A program made the position numbers and the translations under genes. This document shows, one piece after another, positions 8,051 through 16,058 of a stretch of 29,267 nucleotides of DNA. The DNA is from CAWUIH01 sp963922495. GTDB lineage: Bacteria > Pseudomonadota > Gammaproteobacteria > Coxiellales > Coxiellaceae. The notes beneath the pieces are model-generated. The model made no database searches. It had not been told where the DNA came from and saw only the letters and a list, made by a program, of their open reading frames with translations. Location of the stretch: assembly GCA_963922495.1 (NCBI GenBank), contig CAWUIH010000018.1, positions 1 to 29,267 of the forward strand. Direction: 5' to 3'. The stretch's first letter is position 1. The number at the start of each line of letters is the position of its first letter.

Positions 8051-9289
8051 TTGGTAGAATTCAAAACACCACTGCCCTTGTTCGACACTATTGAAAATTT
8101 AGAGCATCAATCTCAATGGGAATTTGCTGATAATCCAGATTACTATGAACATAATTTCAAGTGGTCTCGAAGTTTTTTGCTAAGCTACAAAGGGAGTAGT
8201 GCGACTTACAATACTTATCGACGTGAGATAGAACGATTATTACAATGGTCCTGGCATATCGCACAAAAATCGGTCACTACATTGCGACGAACGGATATTG
8301 AGTCATATCTCGAATTTTGCCAAAAACCACCGGAATCGTGGATTGGCTTGCAAAAAACACCGCGTTTTATCCTCAAGAATGCACAACGTATTCCTAATTC
8401 TCGTTGGCGTCCATTTGTTGTGAGATTGACAAAAATGGAAATTCGACAAGGAATGGAACCATCGATAAAAAATTATCAACTGTCTGAAAGTGCAATGAAA
8501 GATATTTTTGCTATTTTAAGTAGTTACTACAACTTCTTAATTCAAGAAGACATCACAGAAATTAATCCGATCGCTCAAATTCGACAAAAAAGCAAGTATT
8601 TTAAAAAACGACATGGGAAATCTAAGATACGCCGCTTGTCAGAATTACAATGGCAGTATGTAATAGAAACCACCGAACAGCTTGCCAACCAATATCCCGA
8701 AAAGCATGAAAGAGGGTTGTTTATTTTATCTGCATTATATTTAATGTATTTGCGAATTTCCGAGTTGGCAGCAAGAGACTCATGGACACCCACCATGAAT
8801 GATTTTAGTTGTGATTACGATGGCCTGTGGTGGTTCACTGTTTTAGGTAAGGGAAACAAAGAGCGGGATATCGCTGTGAGTGACAGTATGCTTGACGCAC
8901 TTAAAAGATGGCGCTGCTTTTTAAAACTTTCTCCGCTACCCTCGCCTGCTGATAAAACACCCTTATTACCTAAGCGCAAAGGATTTGGAGGTATCGCCAA
9001 CACTTCGTTTATCCGAAAAATTGTACAGTTTTATTTTGACGCCAGCATGGAGCGTCTTAAATTAGATGGTCTTAACGAAGATGCGGCAATTCTCGGTGAG
9101 GCAACAGTTCACTGGCTACGGCACACAGGTATCTCAGATGATGTCAAAGTCAGACCTCGTGAACATGTCCGTGATGATGCAGGTCATGGTTCGGGGGCGA
9201 TCACAGATAAATACATCGACATCGAAAGACGAGAAAGACACACTAGCGCTAGAAAAAAAATATTAAAAATTAGTATAGATGAAGAGTAA
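8051..9289 (+). CDS. site-specific tyrosine recombinase / integrase
   Basis: The 412-aa product belongs to the phage-integrase fold, which breaks and rejoins DNA through a 3'-phosphotyrosine. The N-terminal SAM-like core-binding domain lies about residues 35-175. The catalytic set is complete: Arg235 (YLRISEL), Lys267 (GKGNKER), His354-x-x-Arg357 (HWLRHT), His379 (GHGS) and Tyr388 (DKYID). It is longer than XerC/XerD (about 300 aa) and is not one of them. The start is TTG at 8051 with GAGGAG 6 nt upstream. No adjacent excisionase, tRNA, att core or phage genes are seen, so it is either a stand-alone recombinase or the last trace of an integrated element. Confidence 0.9.
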   Translation: MVEFKTPLPLFDTIENLEHQSQWEFADNPDYYEHNFKWSRSFLLSYKGSSATYNTYRREIERLLQWSWHIAQKSVTTLRRTDIESYLEFCQKPPESWIGLQKTPRFILKNAQRIPNSRWRPFVVRLTKMEIRQGMEPSIKNYQLSESAMKDIFAILSSYYNFLIQEDITEINPIAQIRQKSKYFKKRHGKSKIRRLSELQWQYVIETTEQLANQYPEKHERGLFILSALYLMYLRISELAARDSWTPTMNDFSCDYDGLWWFTVLGKGNKERDIAVSDSMLDALKRWRCFLKLSPLPSPADKTPLLPKRKGFGGIANTSFIRKIVQFYFDASMERLKLDGLNEDAAILGEATVHWLRHTGISDDVKVRPREHVRDDAGHGSGAITDKYIDIERRERHTSARKKILKISIDEE

Positions 9290-9334
9290 ACGGTTCTATT
9301 TGGTTTGATTTATACATTGTGTTAATCTTACTTG

Positions 9335-9340
9335 TATAAT
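9335..9340 (+). promoter_or_regulatory. -10 element of the catalase gene
   Basis: A perfect TATAAT lies 28 bp upstream of the catalase ATG. No good -35 is found at the standard distance, so an activator such as OxyR may be needed; that is inference only. Confidence 0.4.
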
Positions 9341-9368
9341 TCTAGGAATTTAAAAAAGGTTGGCTGAC

Positions 9369-10814
9369 ATGACAAAAAAAATATTGACCACATCCGCTGG
9401 CAACCCTATCGCTGATAATCAAAATAGTATAACAGCTGGTGAACGAGGACCGTTATTACTGCAAGACTATCAGTTGATCGAAAAGTTGGCTCATCAAAAT
9501 CGTGAACGTATTCCTGAGAGAACAGTACATGCCAAAGGCTGGGGAGCTTACGGACATTTAACAATTACACAAGACATAACAAAATATTCCAAGGCAAAAA
9601 TTTTTGAAAACATCGGAAAAAAAACTCCTCTTATTGCCCGATTTTCAACAGTTGCTGGTGAATTGGGCGCAGCAGATGCTGAACGTGATGTTCGTGGTTT
9701 TGCAATCAAATTCTATACTGAAGAAGGCAACTGGGATATGGTTGGAAACAATACGCCCGTTTTCTTTATCCGTGATCCTTACAAATTTCCCGATTTCATT
9801 CATACTCAGAAACGCCATCCAAAAACAAATTTGCGTTCTGCAACAGCAATGTGGGACTTTTGGTCATTACTACCTGAGAGCTTGCACCAAATAACTATAT
9901 TGTTTTCAGATCGAGGTTTGCCACAAACGGTACGCCATATGAATGGCTATGGATCGCATACATTTAGTTTTATTAGTAAAAAAGATGAGCGTTTTTGGGT
10001 AAAATTTCATTTCAAAACCATGCAAGGACATAAACATTGGACCAATGAGGAAGCTGAAAAAATTATTGGGAAAACGCGCGAATCCACCCAAGAAGACTTA
10101 TTCAGTTCAATTGAAAAAGGTGATTATCCAAAATGGAAGTTCTATATCCAAATTATGAAGGAAAACGAAGCCAACAAAACCAAATATAATCCTTTTGATT
10201 TAACAAAAGTATGGCCACACAAAGATTTTCCGCTACTTGAGGTTGGTATTTTGGAACTAAACCGCAACCCAGAAAACTACTTTACTGATATCGAGCAAGT
10301 CGCTTTTTCTCCCTCAAACATCGTGCCAGGTATTGGATTCTCACCAGACAAGATGCTTCAAGCACGAATTTTTGCCTATGCTGATGCACACCGTTACCGA
10401 CTTGGTACTCATTACGAGTCACTGCCAGTCAATGCTCCCAAATGTCCGGTCCATCATTATCATAAAGATGGACCCATGCGCTTTTGCGGCTCCAAATCAG
10501 GAGTCATCGATGCTTATTATCAACCTAATTCGATGGGAGGTGCTATGGAAAATAACCAATATGTCGAACCCCCTTTGAAGATTTCAGGCACTGCAGATCG
10601 TTTTACAAACCGTAGTAAAATAGATGATTTCGCTCAACCACGGAATCTATATAATTTATTTGACAACCAGCAAAAATCACGTCTATTTCAAAACATCGCC
10701 AATGCCATGCATAGGGTACCATCAGAAATTATTGAGCGGCAGCTTAAACTATTCGAGCAAGTAGATCCTACGTATGCAGAAGGAGTGCGAACCATAATCA
10801 ACGGCCAAAAATAA
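9369..10814 (+). CDS. monofunctional heme catalase
   Basis: Catalase converts two H2O2 to water and oxygen and protects against peroxide. The 481-aa size is typical of small-subunit (clade 3) catalases. The distal His54 lies in RTVHAKGWGAYG, the catalytic Asn in WDMVGNNTPVFFIRD near 127, and the haem-ligand Tyr337 in the RIFAYADAHRYRLG motif. No signal peptide is seen, so it is cytoplasmic. ATG 9369 is preferred over the in-frame TTG at 9360: the AAAGG at 9355-9359 is 9 nt from the ATG but abuts the TTG. A perfect TATAAT lies at 9335-9340. The desaturase gene follows after 166 bp. Confidence 0.95.
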   Translation: MTKKILTTSAGNPIADNQNSITAGERGPLLLQDYQLIEKLAHQNRERIPERTVHAKGWGAYGHLTITQDITKYSKAKIFENIGKKTPLIARFSTVAGELGAADAERDVRGFAIKFYTEEGNWDMVGNNTPVFFIRDPYKFPDFIHTQKRHPKTNLRSATAMWDFWSLLPESLHQITILFSDRGLPQTVRHMNGYGSHTFSFISKKDERFWVKFHFKTMQGHKHWTNEEAEKIIGKTRESTQEDLFSSIEKGDYPKWKFYIQIMKENEANKTKYNPFDLTKVWPHKDFPLLEVGILELNRNPENYFTDIEQVAFSPSNIVPGIGFSPDKMLQARIFAYADAHRYRLGTHYESLPVNAPKCPVHHYHKDGPMRFCGSKSGVIDAYYQPNSMGGAMENNQYVEPPLKISGTADRFTNRSKIDDFAQPRNLYNLFDNQQKSRLFQNIANAMHRVPSEIIERQLKLFEQVDPTYAEGVRTIINGQK

Positions 10815-10980
10815 TAAAAAACGCTGTAATTACAAAGCATTATGCGATTTACAAACATGAATTTCACTGCCCATGGAGAAACCTTGTATCAGGCACCCTC
10901 TTTACGATTCTTGGTCTTATCCCCAACAAAACTATGTGTTAGAATTGCATCTTACTAAATTAATCTTACGAGGACATAAC

Positions 10981-12093
10981 ATGGTCAAAAGGGAAAGAAC
11001 TGCAAAAATTAATTGGATCAATACTATTTTCATCATACTCATCACCTCGATTGGTTTCGTCGGCACTCCTTTGCTTTTGATTTTTCTACATGTTTCTTGG
11101 GCTACTTGGTTATTGGCTAGTATTATGGGCATCCTCTCTGGGCTGGGAATTACGGGTGGATATCACCGATTATGCGCACATAAAAGCTATAAAGCCCCCT
11201 GGCCCATACGGTTGTTATTTGCCTTATTTGCAGCAGCAGCATTTCAAGGTAGCGTAATTGAATGGAGCAGCGATCATCGCAAGCATCATCGTTTTACAGA
11301 TACCGACAACGACCCTTATAATATTAAGAAAGGATTTTGGCACGCGCATATCGGCTGGTTATTTACACTGGATAAGAGTAAGAGGGATTTTAGTAACGTA
11401 GCTGATTTGCTACAAGATCCTATTTACCATTTTCAACACAAATTTTTTCCGATGATTGGCGTTATCATGGGCATCTTACTCCCTACTGGCATTGCTGCTC
11501 TGTGGGGAAACGCACTGGGTGGATTAGTTGTCGCTGCAGCATTACGCATTTCAATTGTTTATCAAATGACATTTTTTATCAACTCAATCTGTCATATGTT
11601 TGGTGATCAAACCTATAAAAGCTCTACAGCCCGCGATAACTGGTTTACAGCGTTATTCACGTTTGGCGAAGGCTATCATAACTTTCATCATCAATTTCCT
11701 ATTGACTATCGCAATGGAGTTAAACTTTATCACTTTGACCCTACAAAGTGGCTAATATTTACATTATCTTGTATGGGTCTTGCGTCCGATTTACGGCGTG
11801 TACGACAACACCAAATTGTCAAATATCGCATCCAAAATGAAACTAAACGTGCTAATTTTTCTGCTGATGAGATAGTAAAACCACTTTCTGAACGTATTCA
11901 TCAACTGCTTTCCTATTACGAAGAGTTAGAAAAAAGCTTAATATCATTAAAAAAATCCCGACTCAAAGAATATCGTTCGCGTATCACAGAAACTAAGCGC
12001 AAACTTAGGCAAACTAAGCGGGAACTGAGAGCCTTTTTATCCGTTTGGGGACAATTAGCTCGCAGTAACGGTGTCTTAGAACAAGGCGCTTAA
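10981..12093 (+). CDS. acyl-lipid / acyl-CoA delta-9 fatty acid desaturase with C-terminal coiled-coil tail
   Basis: This is an integral-membrane di-iron desaturase that inserts a cis double bond into saturated acyl chains. The three His boxes are complete: HRLCAH (62-67), HRKHH (99-103) and HNFHH (233-237), plus the NSICHMFG segment near 201-208. Hydrophobic pairs lie near residues 15-60, 75-92 and 155-200. The core ends near residue 285. The remaining 85 residues form a Lys/Arg/Glu-rich helix with coiled-coil character (ERIHQLLSYYEELEKSL and onward). ATG 10981 is used because GAGGA precedes it; an earlier in-frame start at 10873 lacks a site. An electron donor is not encoded nearby. Confidence 0.92.
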   Translation: MVKRERTAKINWINTIFIILITSIGFVGTPLLLIFLHVSWATWLLASIMGILSGLGITGGYHRLCAHKSYKAPWPIRLLFALFAAAAFQGSVIEWSSDHRKHHRFTDTDNDPYNIKKGFWHAHIGWLFTLDKSKRDFSNVADLLQDPIYHFQHKFFPMIGVIMGILLPTGIAALWGNALGGLVVAAALRISIVYQMTFFINSICHMFGDQTYKSSTARDNWFTALFTFGEGYHNFHHQFPIDYRNGVKLYHFDPTKWLIFTLSCMGLASDLRRVRQHQIVKYRIQNETKRANFSADEIVKPLSERIHQLLSYYEELEKSLISLKKSRLKEYRSRITETKRKLRQTKRELRAFLSVWGQLARSNGVLEQGA

Positions 12094-12234
12094 AGGTTGT
12101 GTTTCAAATTGTTCGCTATTTATCAGACTTGTGATACATAAGTAATAGAATTGCCAATTAGCTTTTGTGGTTATGTCAACATATCTGTGAGCATATTCGT
12201 GTAGGATACCAATAACGACTTTGAGTCGTGCGGA

Positions 12235-12389
12235 TAGAAAAAGCAGTTGGACCAGGATTTCTGGCGCATCAGCTTAATTCATCTCGCCGTATAAAAATTC
12301 CTCTCATCACCAGAAGTCTGCGACAATTTTTATTACGTGATCTCAATAAACCCGTTAACCGATTTAATCGAACTCAACTGCTTTTTCTA
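12235..12389. repeat. 15-bp perfect inverted repeat bounding 125 nt; candidate structured RNA or MITE remnant
   Basis: TAGAAAAAGCAGTTG (12235-12249) is the exact reverse complement of CAACTGCTTTTTCTA (12375-12389). Inside are two more complementary pairs: TTCTGG 12259-12264 with CCAGAA 12310-12315, and ATAAAAATT 12291-12299 with AATTTTTAT 12325-12333. These two cross each other, so they are either alternatives or a pseudoknot. No obvious target-site duplication flanks the arms. A small RNA closed by a long terminal stem or a decayed miniature transposable element would both fit. Confidence 0.5.
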
Positions 12390-12718
12390 GATTGAATTAC
12401 TCAATATCCCAATAAATATACAGGAAAGTAAACACGAACTTCAGGACAGTACAAATAATGAGCACTCTTTAAGTCATCTTTATTAATTTCATATCAATTA
12501 ATTTCATTTAATTTTACCTTAATGAAAGGAATTGATTTTATTACATTATAGTTACAAAAAACACTTTAATACGCTTGTATTTAATAATTCATTACGTTAG
12601 TCTTTGCTGTAATAAGTGATCGTTGAGATTTTAAAGTACGGGTTTGAGTTCAGGGTACATTCATTTGAATTATTCTCAACTAACGGACTCTCAGCATCAT
12701 TATTTATTGCTTGTTTTC

Positions 12719-12741
12719 AAGCGCGCAACGGAAGCGCTTTT
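12719..12741 (+). terminator. terminator-like hairpin in the leader of the first barrel gene
   Basis: AAGCGC (12719-12724) pairs with GCGCTT (12734-12739) across a 9-nt loop, and the stem runs into TTTT then ATAT. It lies about 50 bp before the barrel gene's ATG. It could end a transcript from the preceding intergenic region or act as a leader attenuator. The stem is only 6 bp. Confidence 0.4.
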
Positions 12742-12789
12742 ATATCAAGGATAGGATTTCAACTATAACAATGATGTGGAGTATACTTC

Positions 12790-13473
12790 ATGAAAAAATT
12801 GATAACTCTTAGTGCACTCGTTTCTTTAGGCGCTGTGTCTTGTGCATTCGCTGCAGATCACCAAACTGTGGCTCCCTCACAAAATCCAATTAAGAACGGC
12901 CTCTATGTTGGTGCTGCTGCCGGTTGGGGGGCAATTCAATCTGAAAAAGTGACAGGCTTTTCTAGAGATATTGGTAAAGGTGTCGCTATGCGAGCAAATA
13001 TTGGCTACAATTTTCTGGCAGCCAACAACGTATTAATTGGTACCGAAGCAGGCTTTACCGGTTATCCAAGTAATCACTACAGTCGTTCAGGATATATTAG
13101 AGACAATATTGTGAAAATCTCTGGTAATACCGTAGATTTACTGGCTACTATGCAATATTATTTTACCAATAAAGTTAACCTAATCGGTAAATTCGGTATT
13201 GCAGCGACACACCAAAGATCCCAATACACTGTGTATGGCGCAACCAGTGGCGTCGCTAAGAACTATAAATCTTACAAAACTACCAAAGTGCTACCTGAAC
13301 TGGCAGTTGGTATTGGGTACAACTTAACCCGCGCTGTTAACATGAATGTAACTTACAACCACGTATTTGGAAAAAATCCAAATATTTCAGTAAGTAACGA
13401 TATTGTCGCTCCAACAGATAGTAACGTTGGTTCCATCAACACAGTATTGTTAGGCGCATCATACAACTTTTGA
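12790..13473 (+). CDS. small outer-membrane beta-barrel protein (paralog 1)
   Basis: The 227-aa product has a type I signal peptide (KK, hydrophobic core, cleavage around AFA-AD at residue 21/22). About eight alternating amphipathic strands follow, beginning with the GLYVGAAAGWG opener and ending in GASYNF, whose terminal Phe is the usual outer-membrane insertion signal. This is the OmpA-like/opacity-type barrel without a peptidoglycan-binding domain. It shares KTTKVLPELAVGIGYN and VFGK-P with the next gene, so the two are paralogs. The ATG at 12790 has GGAG about 9 nt upstream. A strong terminator follows at 13489-13516, so it is probably monocistronic. Ligand or host role is unknown. Confidence 0.88.
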   Translation: MKKLITLSALVSLGAVSCAFAADHQTVAPSQNPIKNGLYVGAAAGWGAIQSEKVTGFSRDIGKGVAMRANIGYNFLAANNVLIGTEAGFTGYPSNHYSRSGYIRDNIVKISGNTVDLLATMQYYFTNKVNLIGKFGIAATHQRSQYTVYGATSGVAKNYKSYKTTKVLPELAVGIGYNLTRAVNMNVTYNHVFGKNPNISVSNDIVAPTDSNVGSINTVLLGASYNF

Positions 13474-13488
13474 TGTAAGTATATGATT

Positions 13489-13516
13489 TAGAAGGCACTG
13501 TTTGCAGTGCCTTCTA
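13489..13516 (+). terminator. rho-independent terminator of barrel gene 1
   Basis: A perfect 12-bp stem (TAGAAGGCACTG 13489-13500 with CAGTGCCTTCTA 13505-13516) closes a TTTG loop and is followed by GATTTTATT, 15 bp after the stop codon. Confidence 0.85.
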
Positions 13517-13765
13517 GATTTTATTCCATCGAACACTTCGTTATATTATAAATTTCGCCTCTGCATATTGAGAGTAATCGATATATGGTGTACTATTGAT
13601 CAATGGTGAACGCTGTTTTACGGATTGAGCTAAATGGACTCTGTTACCTGGAATTGACTCCTAACCTAATGGACAACGTTTTTTTCTGGGCTCTTTAGCC
13701 TAGAAAATGGAAATCCTAAGTACACGGAATTTTAAAAATAAGTTAAATATCATGAGGAAGTTTCC

Positions 13766-14482
13766 ATGAAAAATCTTTTAGCACTGAGTATTATTGGTTT
13801 AACTGCTTGTAGTTCTTCAATCGCTTTGGCTGATACTTCTATGAATTCTACAAATGATCAATCACTTACTGGTGGTATGTACATTGGTGGAAGTTTGGGT
13901 TACGGTGGTATGTATACCCCTAAGTTTGACAACATTAAAGATGCAACCAACCTGATTGCACTTAAAAACAATCGAGGTGGTTTCACCTATCGTGTCGATG
14001 CTGGCTACTTATTTCCAGTATTACCCCAATTCTTAGTTGGTCCTGAAGTCGGTTACATGGATTATGCCAATAATAAAACCACTTACTCCTTCAAAGATCC
14101 GGATGTTTACAACGATCGTTATAAATACAAAGGTCATACCATTGATATGCTTGGCGTTGGTAAATACTATTTTGCTGGAACTAAGTTCAACATGATTGGC
14201 AAAGTAGGTGCGGCTATCGTCTCACAAAAATTGGATTTTAATCAAGATGGTGACGAACCGTATGGGCCTGTGTCCACTAAAACCACTAAAGTACTCCCAG
14301 AGCTTGCGGTTGGCGTGGGTTATGATGTGACTCAAATGTTGGGTGTTGATGTGACTTATAGTCATGTATTCGGCAAAACACCAAAAACCGATAACATTGA
14401 TTCCAATCCATTACAACCTGGTCAAAAGGTTGCCTCTATCAATACTATTCTTGCAGGTATAACTTATAAGTTTAACCTCTAA
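13766..14482 (+). CDS. small outer-membrane beta-barrel protein (paralog 2)
   Basis: The 238-aa product has an N-terminal signal peptide and a predicted eight-strand barrel opening with GGMYIGGSLGYGGMY. It shares KTTKVLPELAVGVGYDVT and VFGKTPK with paralog 1. It ends ITYKFNL, so the terminal residue is Leu rather than Phe, a small departure from the canonical barrel ending. The signal contains LTAC (residues 12-15), which matches a lipobox, but a better type I site (ALA-D, residue 22/23) follows, so lipidation is uncertain. GAGGA lies 9 nt before the ATG. The 290-bp upstream region and the terminator at 13489 indicate its own promoter. Exact function unknown. Confidence 0.87.
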   Translation: MKNLLALSIIGLTACSSSIALADTSMNSTNDQSLTGGMYIGGSLGYGGMYTPKFDNIKDATNLIALKNNRGGFTYRVDAGYLFPVLPQFLVGPEVGYMDYANNKTTYSFKDPDVYNDRYKYKGHTIDMLGVGKYYFAGTKFNMIGKVGAAIVSQKLDFNQDGDEPYGPVSTKTTKVLPELAVGVGYDVTQMLGVDVTYSHVFGKTPKTDNIDSNPLQPGQKVASINTILAGITYKFNL

Positions 14483-14506
14483 TCAGCTATTGATTTTAGA
14501 CCGTAA

Positions 14507-14526
14507 ACGGCTGCTGTTGCAGCCGT
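14507..14526. terminator. hairpin between convergent barrel genes
   Basis: ACGGCTGC (14507-14514) and GCAGCCGT (14519-14526) form a perfect 8-bp stem with a TGTT loop, 24 bp after paralog 2 and 19 bp after the convergent minus-strand paralog. The T-rich flanks are modest on both sides, suggesting a shared bidirectional terminator. Confidence 0.7.
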
Positions 14527-14545
14527 CTCCTTTAACAACAAATAC

Positions 14546-15334
14546 TTAGAAATTTAATTTATAACTTACATCCATCAAAATTGTATAGATTGCTGCAGCC
14601 GGAGTCTGGTTAAACAACGCAGAAGCAGTTGCAGTATCACCTGCCCTAGCAAATGGCGCAATCTGATTCGCAATTCCTGCCAATCGAACTTGAGCACCCG
14701 CTATATAGCTTCCTGTCACACCTACATTTAACCCAGAACCAAATTCATAACCAAATCCCAACGCAACCTCCAGCAAGGTTTGATAGCGTGTTGTTTGCCA
14801 TAAAATGTTATCAACGCCATTTTGAAGTTCTAGAAATTGATACTTTTGGTGAACTACTGCAGGCCCTAACTTGAAATAAATATTAAAATTATTTGGGAAA
14901 TAATATTTCCCAATAGCTAGAAAATCATAGTAATTACTTTGACGATCCTGAAAGCCAAAGTAAAAATGTGTCTTCCCTCTAGAGTAAGTAGCCACTGACA
15001 AACTAGATTGATTAGCACCAAAACCAACCATCAAACCGACAGCAAAGTCACCTATTCCAAACAAATATCCTAATTGTGAACGCCAAGACAAACCACCAAT
15101 TTTGTTACTGTACGAAATCCCTGTAATATCTCCAGGACTGGATGGATCAATACCTGTAACGTTCGAAATTACTGTGTTATCCATTTTACTGATTGACATT
15201 GAACCGTAGCCAATACCAGCACCGATAGACATTCCACCATGATCTTTCATTGGAATATCGGGCTCACCGGCCATCGCACTTAAGGCAGTGGCTGCTAGAG
15301 CACTCAACGCCAAAATTTTCTTAACAATATCCAT
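14546..15334 (-). CDS. small outer-membrane beta-barrel protein (paralog 3)
   Basis: The 262-aa product has a type I signal peptide ending AMA-GE (about residue 22). The barrel opens with GGMSIGAGIGYGSMSISKMDN and ends VSYKLNF with a terminal Phe. The segment TTRYQTLLEVALGFGYEFG aligns with KTTKVLPELAVGIGYN of paralogs 1 and 2, so it belongs to the same family but is more diverged. GGAG lies about 7 nt before the ATG at 15334. It is on the opposite strand and converges with paralog 2, so the cluster arose by duplication plus inversion, or is held under separate control. A perfect 17-bp palindrome lies about 170 bp upstream. Confidence 0.87.
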   Translation of the reverse strand: MDIVKKILALSALAATALSAMAGEPDIPMKDHGGMSIGAGIGYGSMSISKMDNTVISNVTGIDPSSPGDITGISYSNKIGGLSWRSQLGYLFGIGDFAVGLMVGFGANQSSLSVATYSRGKTHFYFGFQDRQSNYYDFLAIGKYYFPNNFNIYFKLGPAVVHQKYQFLELQNGVDNILWQTTRYQTLLEVALGFGYEFGSGLNVGVTGSYIAGAQVRLAGIANQIAPFARAGDTATASALFNQTPAAAIYTILMDVSYKLNF

Positions 15335-15501
15335 GTTTTTTCTCCGACAAGAAATTTACAGACTTATAACTTAAGCTGCTCTAATATAAATATAGTCTAT
15401 ATTCACAGCAAAAAAAACAGTGAAATTTGCAGAAGTTCTGCTGTCATGTGATTTAATAATAGCAACAAAACCTACCTTTCAAAAATATAATGTATGCAAC
15501 G

Positions 15502-15518
15502 TGTGTAATAATTACACA
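15502..15518. promoter_or_regulatory. 17-bp perfect palindrome, candidate operator
   Basis: TGTGTAATAATTACACA is a perfect 8-1-8 palindrome about 170 bp upstream of paralog 3 and 240 bp upstream of the 86-aa gene. It resembles a dimeric regulator site; it is not a canonical CRP or FNR box. It could also be chance in AT-rich DNA. Confidence 0.4.
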
Positions 15519-15707
15519 AACTTTTATTTGACTCATTTGAATATGATAATAATCTATACTAGCCCATCAAGGACTTCCACTGAAAGTTAGAAGCAGTATC
15601 AGATACACAACAGATTTTAGTAGGCTACTTTGGTGCTAATAAGTACTTTAAAGTTTCAGTTGCCTTTTGTTCTCATCAAGCTAATTTTTATTTTATACAG
15701 ATATGGC

Positions 15708-15713
15708 TATAAT
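15708..15713 (+). promoter_or_regulatory. -10 element for the 86-aa gene
   Basis: A perfect TATAAT lies 42 bp before the ATG at 15756. A -35 is not evident. Confidence 0.4.
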
Positions 15714-15755
15714 CTTTGCATATGAAACTTCTTGAAACTGCCACAGGATGCCACT

Positions 15756-16016
15756 ATGCCAAAAGCAAAAAATCATTTTGATAAATGTCGAACTGATCCT
15801 TCTGGGATGTTTCATCTTCCGAGAAACGTGCTTGATGACAATCAGCTTACGAAGCAACAAAAATTAGAGATACTACATCAATGGGCTTACGATGCACGTC
15901 AATGTCTCATTGCAGAAGAAGAAAACATGTCCGATGGAACAAATAATATCTTACAGCAAATTTTAGATGCTATACACCAAATTGACCCTAATTATGACGC
16001 AAGCAAAAATTATTAA
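15756..16016 (+). CDS. small hypothetical protein (86 aa)
   Basis: The protein is polar and soluble with no signal peptide or membrane segment. The centre reads LTKQQKLEILHQWAYDARQCLIAEEENM, a pattern I associate with short conserved hypothetical proteins of gammaproteobacteria (a helical unit with an invariant-looking QW-YDAR and AEEENM). ATG 15756 is preferred, with AGGA 8 nt upstream; the in-frame TTG at 15732 lacks a site. It is followed 42 bp later by the M15 peptidase gene. No function can be assigned. Confidence 0.75.
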   Translation: MPKAKNHFDKCRTDPSGMFHLPRNVLDDNQLTKQQKLEILHQWAYDARQCLIAEEENMSDGTNNILQQILDAIHQIDPNYDASKNY

Positions 16017-16058
16017 ATGGCCACAAAGAGTGTAAAGTAAAGCTTATAGGAGCTGCTC

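Larger units (their letters stand above)
12094..12789. other. long intergenic region without a convincing gene
   Basis: Nearly 700 AT-rich bases lie between the desaturase and the first barrel gene. Supported contents are a 6-bp hairpin (ACGACT/AGTCGT, 12215-12229), the 15-bp long-range inverted repeat 12235-12389 with internal complementary segments, and a terminator-like hairpin at 12719-12741. A 55-codon GTG-started frame (12228-12395) overlaps the inverted repeat but has no ribosome site. No tRNA-like or known riboswitch pattern was recognised. Confidence 0.6.
15335..15755. other. divergent intergenic region with a perfect palindrome
   Basis: About 420 AT-rich bases lie between paralog 3 (minus) and the 86-aa gene (plus). 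Supported contents are the palindrome at 15502-15518 and a TATAAT at 15708-15713. No additional gene with a ribosome site was found. Confidence 0.5.

Noticed and set aside
12228..12395. 55-codon GTG-started frame
   Set aside because: There is no ribosome site, a stop lies just upstream, and it coincides with the inverted repeat; structure is the simpler explanation, though a decayed gene piece is not excluded.
13766..13840. Lipoprotein assignment for barrel paralog 2
   Set aside because: LTAC matches a lipobox, but the hydrophobic stretch before it is short and a better type I cleavage site follows; barrel proteins of this type are normally not lipidated.
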